Shown piece by piece: positions 16,900 through 24,226 of a DNA stretch of 64,000 nt. Source of the stretch: Clostridium tertium. Its GTDB lineage: Bacteria; Bacillota; Clostridia; Clostridiales; Clostridiaceae. The position numbers and the translations under genes were made by a program. Every line of letters starts with the position of its first letter. The stretch's first letter is position 1. Below the pieces are notes generated by a model that saw nothing but the letters and a program-made list of their open reading frames with translations, had not been told where the DNA came from and did not search any database. The stretch spans positions 62,001 to 126,000 of the forward strand of contig NZ_JAGGJY010000001.1 in NCBI RefSeq assembly GCF_017873245.1, written 5' to 3'.

Positions 16900-17271
16900 A
16901 AAAGCAAAAATCGATGAAAAGAAAAGTAGATATTTAAGAGTATCTTCAGCGAGTGAAGGATGGTGGAAGCTTCATGAGAAATTGATATCGAAAGACATCT
17001 TGGAGATGCTTACTTGAAATTGAGTAGGGTAAGACGTGTTCTAGCGTTAATAGATTGAGATAACTTTTTAATTATTTAATTAAGTTAAATTAGGATGGTA
17101 CCGTGAACATAGCCTTCGCTCCTATATGGAGTGGAGGTTTTTTTATAAAGTGGGCCCGCTTTATGCGTATGTTTTAGAATTGAACTTAATTTTATATTTA
17201 TAAAGTTAAAAAGGGTGGCACCGCGAAGTTTTATCGCCCCTTGGACAGTTTGTTCAAGGGGCTTATTTTTT
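16900..17271 (+). ncRNA. T-box leader with Asp (GAC) specifier and two antiterminator/terminator tails
   Basis: Stem I is recognisable: AGTA of the S-turn near 16926, an AG-bulge region CAGCGAG, the GGATGGTGG apical motif, and then GAA-A-GAC-A, placing a GAC specifier at 16994-16996 (compare GAA-A-GGC-A of B. subtilis glyQS). Downstream are two complete tails. Tail 1 has T-box TGGTACCGTG (17096-17105) and a 10-bp terminator stem (17113-17137) with seven T. Tail 2 has TGGCACCGCG (17216-17225) and a terminator stem GCCCCTTG/CAAGGGGC (17236-17262) with a T-run. No second Stem I fits between them. The specifier matches the aspartyl-tRNA synthetase gene that follows. Confidence 0.88.
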
Positions 17272-17346
17272 GGAATAAATAAAATAATTAAGTATAAAGG
17301 TTTTAAATAATAAAAAATAGTATTAAATTACGAAAGGAAGATAGAG

Positions 17347-18633
17347 ATGAAAAGAATATTAGTAAAAAATATTCCTAATTTTATAGAAAAAGAAATTAAG
17401 ATAGAAGGTTGGTTATATAGAGTAAGAAGGCTAAAATCAATAACTTTTTTGGTAATAAGAGATAGATTAGGATTAGTACAATGTGTTATAGAGAATAATA
17501 ATATTGATTTAAGTTCATTAAAGCTTGAATCAGTAGTATCAATTGTTGGTATAGCTAAGAAAAGTAATAATTCATTAAATCCATTTGAAATATTAGTTGA
17601 GAGTTTTGAAATAATAAGTGAAGCACATGAACTTCCAATAGAACTAAACAAAAAAGAGTTTGATGTAAATTTAGACACTATATTAAACAATAGAGCAATT
17701 AGTATAAGACATGAAAAAGTTAATTCTATATTCAAAATACAAAATATAATAGTTCAAAGCTTTAGAGAATTTTTAATAAATAAAGGATTTACAGAAATAT
17801 TTACTCCTAAAATAGTTGTAGAAGGTGCAGAAGGTGGAACAGAAGTATTTAAAGTAGAATATTTTGAAAAAACAGCTTATCTTGCGCAAAGTCCTCAGTT
17901 TTATAAGCAAATGATGGTGGGAGCTGGATTTGAAAGGGTTTTTGAAGTATCACATGTATATAGAGCCGAGCAGCATAATACAAGTAGACATTTAAATGAA
18001 TATATAAGCATGGATTTAGAAATAGGATTTATTAATGATGAGTTTGATATAATGAATTTAGAGGAAGATTTAATAAAGTTTATATTAAAAGCTATAGAAG
18101 TAAAAGGTAAAGAATATTTAAAAATATTAAATGTAAATATTCCTAAAATAGATGTTAGTATACCGAAAATTGAACTTAATGAAGCAATAGAAATATTAAA
18201 AAAAGTATATGGCAAGGGAGATTTAGAAGGAGATTTAGATCCAGAAGGAGAAAAACTTATATGTAAGTATGCAAAAGAAGAATATGGGTGTGATTTTATA
18301 TTTTTAACTAATTATCCAAAAAGAAAGAGGCCGATGTATACAATGCCATTTGAAGAGCAAGGAACTAGAAGTTTTGATTTGCTTTTTAAAGGTGTTGAAA
18401 TAACAACTGGGGGACAAAGAATTAATGATTATAATATGCTTATAAAAAGTATAGAAAATAAGGGACTAAATCCAAAGAATTATGAAAGTTATACAGATAT
18501 ATTTAGATATGGTATGCCAAAACATGGTGGATTAGCAATAGGATTAGAAAGGATTACAGCTCAATTATTAAATTTAGAAAATGTTAGGGAGGCATCACTT
18601 ATTCCTAGAGATAGAACTCGTATAACACCTTAA
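17347..18633 (+). CDS. aspS: Aspartyl-tRNA synthetase, archaeal type, probably non-discriminating
   Basis: A 428-residue class IIb synthetase: OB-fold anticodon domain (1-100), then the catalytic core with FTEIFTPKIVVEGAEGGTEVF (motif 1 region), HVYRAEQHNTSRHLNEY (motif 2) and GGLAIGLERITAQLL (motif 3). It lacks the GAD insertion of bacterial AspRS and is the short archaeal type also known in Clostridium acetobutylicum as AspRS2. At the position of the tRNA-Asp-discriminating Trp26 of Thermococcus AspRS this protein has Tyr24, and the Lys85 region is changed, so it probably also charges tRNA-Asn with Asp for amidation by GatCAB. That reading is inference. GatCAB genes do not follow here. Confidence 0.88.
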   Translation: MKRILVKNIPNFIEKEIKIEGWLYRVRRLKSITFLVIRDRLGLVQCVIENNNIDLSSLKLESVVSIVGIAKKSNNSLNPFEILVESFEIISEAHELPIELNKKEFDVNLDTILNNRAISIRHEKVNSIFKIQNIIVQSFREFLINKGFTEIFTPKIVVEGAEGGTEVFKVEYFEKTAYLAQSPQFYKQMMVGAGFERVFEVSHVYRAEQHNTSRHLNEYISMDLEIGFINDEFDIMNLEEDLIKFILKAIEVKGKEYLKILNVNIPKIDVSIPKIELNEAIEILKKVYGKGDLEGDLDPEGEKLICKYAKEEYGCDFIFLTNYPKRKRPMYTMPFEEQGTRSFDLLFKGVEITTGGQRINDYNMLIKSIENKGLNPKNYESYTDIFRYGMPKHGGLAIGLERITAQLLNLENVREASLIPRDRTRITP

Positions 18634-18661
18634 TTGATGAATGAGTTTAATAAAAAATAAG

Positions 18662-18683
18662 GGACTACCTTTTACGGTAGTCC
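18662..18683 (-). terminator. Terminator of the cotJ operon
   Basis: GGACTACC and GGTAGTCC form an 8-bp stem with a 6-nt loop. On the minus strand it is followed by a T-rich tract, so it mainly serves cotJC; it may also act on aspS transcripts from the other side. Confidence 0.65.
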
Positions 18684-18693
18684 TAACACTATT

Positions 18694-19269
18694 TTATTTA
18701 CAAAAATCTGTAAGTTTAGTGTTATCTTGTACATCCATTAAAGCTTCGCCAAATCTTTGATAGTGTACAACTTCCCTTTCTCTTAAGAATCCTAATATCC
18801 TTTTAATTTCAGCATCATCTGTTAAGTTCATTAGCCATTCATAAGTTGCTCTAGCTTTTTGTTCAGCTGCCATATTTTCATGTAAATCTGCAATTACATC
18901 ACCTTTAGCTTGGATATAAGTAGCAGTCCAAGGATTTCCAGTAGCATCAGTATAGAAAGTAGCTTTTCCGTGATCCGCATAATGTCCATCCATTCCAGCA
19001 GCTTTAATTTCTTCTATTGATGCATTTTCCATAATTTGATGAGCCATTGTAGCTATTATTTCTACGTGTGCCATTTCTTCTGTTCCTATGTCGGTTAATA
19101 ATGCTTTAGATTTGTTTGTAGGCATAGAGAATCTTTGGTTTAAATATCTAAGTGCAGCACCAAGTTCTCCATCTGGACCACCATATTGAGTAATAAGAAC
19201 TTTAGCCATTTTTAAATCTGTTGATTTTAAGTTTACGGGATGTTGTAGTGTTTTAACATAATACCACAT
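18694..19269 (-). CDS. cotJC: Spore coat protein CotJC, manganese catalase family
   Basis: A 191-residue ferritin-like protein of the manganese catalase family found in the inner spore coat. The di-metal ligand regions are visible: GGPDGELGAALRYL, GTEEMAHVEIIATM (Glu and His ligands) and AAEQKARATYEW with LREREVVHYQRFGEAL. The start ATG overlaps the cotJB stop (TAATG) and follows GGAGGAAAAAATTA; a longer form with a MALGKHERRKK leader would overlap cotJB and is rejected. CotJC may detoxify peroxide in spores, though activity is proven only for some members. Confidence 0.92.
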   Translation of the reverse strand: MWYYVKTLQHPVNLKSTDLKMAKVLITQYGGPDGELGAALRYLNQRFSMPTNKSKALLTDIGTEEMAHVEIIATMAHQIMENASIEEIKAAGMDGHYADHGKATFYTDATGNPWTATYIQAKGDVIADLHENMAAEQKARATYEWLMNLTDDAEIKRILGFLREREVVHYQRFGEALMDVQDNTKLTDFCK

Positions 19270-19532
19270 TAATTTTTTCCTCCTTTCATGTTTTCCCAAG
19301 GCCATGGACTATTAACCCAAGCTTCAGGATCTTGGAAGTAAGAAGAACCAAAGTTAGTTAATGGACCAAATTGTTTTTCATATTCCCAAATTGTTTTTTT
19401 TAGTTCACAAGATATTACTTCATAATCATGTCTTGCTTTTTCAGATTCAGGAAAGTTATCTAAATATAAATTTAAATCAACAACAAAGAATTGCAATTTT
19501 TGTATTTTTTCTAGATAGTCTTCACGTTTCAT
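19269..19532 (-). CDS. cotJB: Spore coat protein CotJB
   Basis: An 87-residue CotJB family protein. Conserved features are the N-terminal helix DYLEKIQKLQFFVVDLNLYLDNFPES and the tail FGPLTNFGSSYFQDPEAWVNSPWPWE. It is needed with CotJC for coat assembly in Bacillus. It overlaps both neighbours at start and stop codons, so the three cotJ genes are translationally coupled. Confidence 0.92.
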   Translation of the reverse strand: MKREDYLEKIQKLQFFVVDLNLYLDNFPESEKARHDYEVISCELKKTIWEYEKQFGPLTNFGSSYFQDPEAWVNSPWPWENMKGGKN

Positions 19533-19807
19533 TATTTATGCCCTCCTTTAATATATTGAACAGCACAATAAGGACTATATAAGTCTTTGAATATTGTTCC
19601 AGCAGCAAATGCATCTTCTATATTAAATAAATTTTCATATGGTTGAAGAGCAATAAATGCTTTTGCATATATAGGAGGATTAAAAACCTTATATGACTCA
19701 CGGCAGTTTTTAGTTGTGTCTGGACAAGATATATCACAATAAAGCTTGCTAGGGTCGTTTACACAATCATTACATTTTTCACAATCATTATCTTTACGAT
19801 AGTACAT
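19532..19807 (-). CDS. cotJA: Spore coat associated protein CotJA
   Basis: A 91-residue CotJA protein. The core YAKAFIALQPYENLFNIEDAFAAGTIFKDLYSPY is the family signature. The N-terminal 35 residues are extended and rich in cysteine (CEKCNDC, YCDISC, NC), which suggests metal binding or disulfide cross-linking in the coat. First gene of the cotJABC operon; it is expected to be transcribed by the early mother-cell sigma factor, though I did not identify a convincing promoter. Confidence 0.9.
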   Translation of the reverse strand: MYYRKDNDCEKCNDCVNDPSKLYCDISCPDTTKNCRESYKVFNPPIYAKAFIALQPYENLFNIEDAFAAGTIFKDLYSPYCAVQYIKGGHK

Positions 19808-20089
19808 AAATTAACATCCTTTCATTTAGTAGCTATAGTTCTAAGTTATGTAGAAAAAAGTAGAAATGTGATAAAAAATAAATAAAAAATAAAAATGATT
19901 CAAAAAAAGTAAAGTATTTGTAGATATAATGGATAAAAGGTAAATACAGTTTATAAGTCATTTTAAAGGCCTTAAAATAGGATTCAAATTATAATTAAGT
20001 AAAAAGGGATTATACAAATTTATAATTATGAATCAGTTTTATTCGCACTCTTTTTATTGATTTTAAAGAATGATATGTTATCATCTTAT

Positions 20090-20132
20090 ATATAAAATAA
20101 TTTACAGAAGTTATAAAAATAATTTACAGAAG
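20090..20132 (+). repeat. Tandem 17-bp duplication before the BBE oxidase gene
   Basis: AAAATAATTTACAGAAG occurs twice, ending at about 20110 and 20132, separated by a few bases (TTATA); the second copy runs into the ribosome binding site AGAAGGTGA. The rest of the 333-base gap from 19808 holds AT-rich sequence with nothing else recognised. It is a small recent tandem duplication and might duplicate a regulator site. Confidence 0.6.
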
Positions 20133-20140
20133 GTGATTAA

Positions 20141-21499
20141 ATGAGAAGTGTTGATTATTCAGGATTAACTGGCAAGATAATTACCAAAGAAAGTTTTGAA
20201 TATGAAGAAAGTAGATTAGCTTGGAATAGAGCTATTGAAAAATATCCATTAGTGATTATATATTGCAATAATGAGGAAGATGTAATTAATGCAATACTAT
20301 GGGCAAAAAATAATGATATAGAAATAAGAGTAAGATCAGGTGCTCATAGCTATGAAGGATATTCAACAGGTAATGATGTAGCTATTATAGATATAAGTAA
20401 AATGAATGAAATTTACATAGATGAAAATAATGATTTTGCAAGAATAGGGGGTGGAGTAAGAAATAGAGAAATATATGAAGCTCTAGGAAACAGGAATTAT
20501 GCATTCCCAGGAGGAGGATGTCCAACTGTAGGAGTAGCAGGGCTTGTGCTTGGCGGTGGCTGGGGATATTCAAGCAGATTCCTAGGATTAGCATGTGATA
20601 GTTTAATTGAAGTTGAAATGATAAATTATGAAGGAAAAAAATTAATTCTTAATGAACAATCAAATAGTGATTTGTTTTGGGCTTGCAAGGGAAGTGGAGG
20701 ATGTAATTTTGGGATTATAACTTCAATGACTATAAAGTTAAAAGAAAAAATAAAAATGGGGACTTTGATATATATAAATTATCCTAATATTAGTAATGAA
20801 GATAATATTAAAGTTATTGAGGTTCTTCAAGAATTATATAAGAATTTAGATAGAAGGATGAATTTAAAGACTGCAATATATAATTCACCTGAAAGAGGAA
20901 GAGGAGTTAAGCTTACAGGATTATTTTATGGAAATTCTATTGAGGCTAGAGAAATACTTAATCCTTTAGAAAATATAACAAGTTCAATAGAGACTAAAAT
21001 AGAGGATATGAGTATATTAGAATGTAATAGATGGATTCAGGATAGTCATCCTGACTATGAAAAGTATAAGTCAACAGGTAGATTTGTTTATAGAGACTAT
21101 AATTATGATGAAATAAAACAACTTATAGAAATAATAGATACTCCTGCAGAAGGATCAGTTTATACTGCAATATCATTTTATGGAGCTGGTGGGGCTATTG
21201 CTGATGTAGATAAATTAGATACAGCATACTATTATAGAGATGCTAAGTTTATAATGGGAATTCAATCTGTTTGGGAAGAAAATAAGTATGCTGATATAAA
21301 TAGGGAATGGGTTAAGAGCAATTTTAGATTAATAGAGATACTAACAGAAGGATCTTTTGTTAACTTTCCATTAGATGAATTAGATAATTATGAAAAGGAA
21401 TATTATGGGCAAAATATTAAAAGATTAAAAGAGATTAAAAAACAATATGATCCATATAATGTTTTTAATTATCCTCAAGTTATTAAAAGTGTAAAATAG
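20141..21499 (+). CDS. Berberine-bridge-type FAD oxidase with bicovalent flavin
   Basis: A 452-residue oxidoreductase: FAD_binding_4 domain (about 30-205) and a C-terminal BBE domain ending YDPYNVFNYPQ. His69 in RSGAHSYEG and Cys127 in GGGCPTVGVAG are the two residues that attach FAD covalently in this family, so the flavin is probably bicovalently bound and uses oxygen or another acceptor. LGGGWGYSSRFLGL and KGSGGCNFGI are intact. The closest functional analogues I know are B. subtilis YgaK and the coat-associated YvdP/CotQ. Location beside cotJABC fits a spore role, but the substrate is unknown and an oxygen-using oxidase in an anaerobe is notable. Confidence 0.85.
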   Translation: MRSVDYSGLTGKIITKESFEYEESRLAWNRAIEKYPLVIIYCNNEEDVINAILWAKNNDIEIRVRSGAHSYEGYSTGNDVAIIDISKMNEIYIDENNDFARIGGGVRNREIYEALGNRNYAFPGGGCPTVGVAGLVLGGGWGYSSRFLGLACDSLIEVEMINYEGKKLILNEQSNSDLFWACKGSGGCNFGIITSMTIKLKEKIKMGTLIYINYPNISNEDNIKVIEVLQELYKNLDRRMNLKTAIYNSPERGRGVKLTGLFYGNSIEAREILNPLENITSSIETKIEDMSILECNRWIQDSHPDYEKYKSTGRFVYRDYNYDEIKQLIEIIDTPAEGSVYTAISFYGAGGAIADVDKLDTAYYYRDAKFIMGIQSVWEENKYADINREWVKSNFRLIEILTEGSFVNFPLDELDNYEKEYYGQNIKRLKEIKKQYDPYNVFNYPQVIKSVK

Positions 21500-21562
21500 A
21501 AAATTATTTTATTCGTGATATAATCATTTATAGATTATATAAAGTAGGATAGGGGATTATTT

Positions 21563-22327
21563 ATGAAAATTTATTACTTTTCTTCAACTGGAAATAGTTT
21601 ATATGTTTCAAAGAAAATAAAAGAAGCATTAAATGAAAATGTAGAGTTAATATCCATGACAAAAGCATTAAGAGACAATGATTTTATTTGTGATGATAAT
21701 GCAGTTGGGTTTATATATCCAATACATTGTGGTTCTTTACCTATAATAGTTTTAGATTTTTTATGCAAATTGAAATTAAAGAAAAATTCCTATGTTTTTG
21801 CAGTAGGGGTATCTGGTGGAGGAGAAGCAAAAAGTAGTTTTGTTCATATAAATGAAATTATTAAAGACACAAATATTTTATCAAATTTTGTATGTATAAA
21901 ATATATTTCTAACTATATTAGAGCAGGTAGAAATCCAAGTGAAAAAAGAGCTATTGAAGCAATTGATAAAAATGAGAAAATTCTAGAAGTCTTTATTAAT
22001 GAAATTAATGAAAGAAAAATAAAAAAATGTAATTATAAATTTGGTTTAAATAAGGTTCTTTATTCTATTTGGAAAAATGTATATAAAAATAAGGATAAAA
22101 AATTTAATGTTAATAATGACTGTATTGGATGTGAAATTTGTAAAAAGGCATGTCCTGTAGATAATATTATAATGAAAAATAATATTCCAACTTGGAAAGG
22201 TAATTGTACAGATTGTATGGCGTGTATAAATTTATGTCCTAAAAAAGCTATAAATATAGGGAAAAGTACAGTAAAGAAAAATAGATATAAGAACCCATAT
22301 ATAAAGGTTAATGAACTGATAAGTTAG
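21563..22327 (+). CDS. EFR1 family flavodoxin-ferredoxin fusion
   Basis: A 254-residue electron-transfer protein. The N-terminal flavodoxin-like domain (1-150) begins MKIYYFSSTGNSLYVSKKI with the STGNS phosphate loop. The C-terminal part carries two 4Fe-4S motifs, CIGCEICKKACP and CTDCMACINLCP. This is the EFR1 family layout. Its redox partner is not known; the preceding flavin oxidase is 63 bases upstream and could be an accidental neighbour or a partner. The start has a GATAGGGG site. Confidence 0.85.
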   Translation: MKIYYFSSTGNSLYVSKKIKEALNENVELISMTKALRDNDFICDDNAVGFIYPIHCGSLPIIVLDFLCKLKLKKNSYVFAVGVSGGGEAKSSFVHINEIIKDTNILSNFVCIKYISNYIRAGRNPSEKRAIEAIDKNEKILEVFINEINERKIKKCNYKFGLNKVLYSIWKNVYKNKDKKFNVNNDCIGCEICKKACPVDNIIMKNNIPTWKGNCTDCMACINLCPKKAINIGKSTVKKNRYKNPYIKVNELIS

Positions 22328-22478
22328 TTAAAGTAAAATACTAAGTATAAGTGTTAGAAGGCTGCCTATTAATAGAGTTAATAGAAAATGTAGAATGTAC
22401 TATAGGTCAATATTTATATAAAGACAATAAGTTTAAAAAGTGATATAATTGATAGGGATTATTAAATGAGGTGATAAA

Positions 22479-23345
22479 ATGAGTAGTATAGCAGGTAAAG
22501 GCTGCGAGAGACTAATTCCTACTGAAGAAAAAAAGCCTTTAGAAGAAATAGAACGTAGCCTTGTTAAAAAATATAGAAAACATATTTGGACTAAGTTTGT
22601 AAAAGCGGTAAAAGATTATAACCTTGTAGAAGAAGGGGATAAGATTGCAGTAGCTATTTCTGGTGGTAAAGATTCGCTACTTATGGCTAAGTGTTTCCAA
22701 GAGCTTAAAAAACATGGACAAATGAACTTTGAATTAGAGTTTATAGCAATGGATCCAGGATATCATCCGCAAATAAAAGAATTACTTATAGAAAATTGTA
22801 ATCATCTTGGAATACCAGTACATATATATGAAGGGAAAATTTTCGAAGTTGTAGATAAGATGGCAAGAGATTATCCATGCTATCTTTGTGCAAGAATGAG
22901 AAGAGGATCACTATATAGTAAAGCAAAAGAACTTGGATGCAACAAGTTGGCATTAGGACATCATTATAATGATGTTATAGAAACTACATTATTAAATGTG
23001 CTTTATGCAGGTAATTTTAAAACTATGCTCCCTAAATTGAAGGCAGCTAATTTTGAAGGAATGGAGCTTATAAGACCACTTTATTATGTAGAAGAAGAGT
23101 ATATAAAGAGATTTACTAATAATGCAGGAATTTGGCCTTTAAATTGTGCATGTATGGTTTCAGCTGAAAAAATAGGAAATAAGAGATATGAAATTAAAGA
23201 ATTAATAAAAGAGCTTAAAAAGAATTTTGATGGTGTTGAAAAATCAATATTTAAGGCAGCTGAAAATGTTAGTTTAGATTCTATACTTGGTTGGGAAAAA
23301 GATGGTATAAAGACTAAGTATTTAGAAGTTTATGATGAAGAATAA
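22479..23345 (+). CDS. TtcA/TtuA-family tRNA thiolation ATPase
   Basis: A 288-residue PP-loop enzyme that would thiolate a tRNA base using ATP and an iron-sulfur cluster. The PP-loop SGGKDS is at 61-66; CYLCARMRRG (about 145-154) gives a CxxC pair, and a further Cys in NCACMV (about 226) completes a three-cysteine cluster site as in TtcA. LGHHYNDVIETTLLN is a family signature. It is annotated in relatives as tRNA 2-thiocytidine biosynthesis protein; 2-thiouridine specificity (TtuA type) cannot be excluded. Own transcription unit with a terminator just downstream. Confidence 0.85.
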   Translation: MSSIAGKGCERLIPTEEKKPLEEIERSLVKKYRKHIWTKFVKAVKDYNLVEEGDKIAVAISGGKDSLLMAKCFQELKKHGQMNFELEFIAMDPGYHPQIKELLIENCNHLGIPVHIYEGKIFEVVDKMARDYPCYLCARMRRGSLYSKAKELGCNKLALGHHYNDVIETTLLNVLYAGNFKTMLPKLKAANFEGMELIRPLYYVEEEYIKRFTNNAGIWPLNCACMVSAEKIGNKRYEIKELIKELKKNFDGVEKSIFKAAENVSLDSILGWEKDGIKTKYLEVYDEE

Positions 23346-23362
23346 TTAAAATTTGATTATAG

Positions 23363-23405
23363 AGATATTATGTAATGAAGAATTTCTACATAGTATCTTT
23401 ATTTT
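23363..23405 (+). terminator. Intrinsic terminator after the TtcA-like gene
   Basis: AGATATTATGTA pairs with TACATAGTATCT (one G-U) with a 12-nt loop and then TTATTTTTTA. Confidence 0.75.
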
Positions 23406-23490
23406 TTATGAAATAATAATTTATTAAAGGTATATGGAATAATTAAAAAATAGATTATAAATACTAATAACATAATGGAGGTGAAATATA

Positions 23491-23583
23491 ATGGCTAAAA
23501 AAAATCAAGAAGCAAGTTGGGAAAAGAAAAGATACAAATCTCCAAAGAAAAGTGAAGCTTCTAAAGTACCAGAAGTTAAATAA
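23491..23583 (+). CDS. 30-aa basic peptide gene
   Basis: ATG follows GGAGGTG with ideal spacing and encodes 30 residues, MAKKNQEASWEKKRYKSPKK then SEASKVPEVK. It is strongly basic with no hydrophobic segment, so it may be a nucleic-acid or ribosome-associated microprotein. It is flanked by terminators on both sides and therefore forms its own transcript. The consensus ribosome binding site and terminator argue for a real gene; I know no family. Confidence 0.6.
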   Translation: MAKKNQEASWEKKRYKSPKKSEASKVPEVK

Positions 23584-23593
23584 TTAATTGATT

Positions 23594-23648
23594 AAAGCTT
23601 ATAAAGGAAACTACTCAAAATAAAACTTAAGAGTAGTTCCTTAGCTTT
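23594..23648 (+). terminator. Terminator after the 30-aa gene
   Basis: GGAAACTACTC (23606-23616) pairs with GAGTAGTTCC (23631-23640) with one bulge; an outer AAAGCT/AGCTTT pairing extends the stem. Confidence 0.75.
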
Positions 23649-23839
23649 TATAAAAAATAATTAAAACATATAAAAATAATATAATTAATTACGATAATAA
23701 AAATGAATTAGTATTGTATTTTTATCTTAATAAATATACCAAAAGATGAATAATATGCTTTTTTTATTAAAAAATATATGGTATATTTTATTTAAGATTT
23801 CAAAATATAGAAATTGTATATATAAAAAGGAGAAATAGT

Positions 23840-24028
23840 ATGGATAGAGAAAGCGTTTTATCTATGGATCCTAATATTCTATTAAGTATGGTAAATATGA
23901 AATTAAGAGATTTTTACTCTAATTTATCAGCATTATGTGAAGATATAGGAGTAACAGAAGAGGAATTAAAAGAAAAGTTAAATTCAATAGGATATAAATA
24001 TGAAAGAGATCAAAATCAATTTAAGTAA
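23840..24028 (+). CDS. DUF4250 family protein
   Basis: A 62-residue protein with the DUF4250 signature: MDPNILLSMVNMKLRDFYSNL, then LCEDIGVTEEELKEKL and the ending GYKYERDQNQFK. The second half looks like a small helix-turn-helix fold. Function is unknown. AAGGAG precedes the ATG. It is followed 20 bases later by the small membrane protein gene, so the two and perhaps the c-di-GMP gene form one unit. Confidence 0.85.
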   Translation: MDRESVLSMDPNILLSMVNMKLRDFYSNLSALCEDIGVTEEELKEKLNSIGYKYERDQNQFK

Positions 24029-24048
24029 TTGGGTAGGAGGAATAATTT

Positions 24049-24174
24049 ATGAAAATGAAAAACTTTGGTAAATTAGCAGTAGTTGTAGCTGCTGGGGCTG
24101 CTTTAGTTGCAACATTAATAAATGATAATAAAGAAAAATCAAAAAATGAAGTGAAAGTAGAAGAAAATAAATAG
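24049..24174 (+). CDS. 41-aa single-span membrane microprotein
   Basis: ATG behind GGAGGAATAATT encodes 41 residues: a short basic start (MKMKNFGKL), one hydrophobic helix AVVVAAGAALVATLI and a highly charged Lys/Glu tail. It would insert once in the membrane with a cytoplasmic or external charged tail. It lies between the DUF4250 gene and a GGDEF-EAL gene. No family recognised. Confidence 0.65.
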   Translation: MKMKNFGKLAVVVAAGAALVATLINDNKEKSKNEVKVEENK

Positions 24175-24226
24175 AAATTTGACTATATACTAAATATAAA
24201 AATATACTTTGAGAAGGATTAAATAT

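Noticed and set aside
16861-17346. Two independent T-box riboswitches in tandem before aspS
   Set aside because: Only one specifier stem could be found; the 70 bases between the first terminator and second T-box are too short for a Stem I.
17328-17735. 135-codon open frame antisense to aspS
   Set aside because: It lies wholly opposite a well-supported synthetase domain, has no ribosome binding site and reflects AT-rich codon bias; the same applies to other antisense frames in the window.
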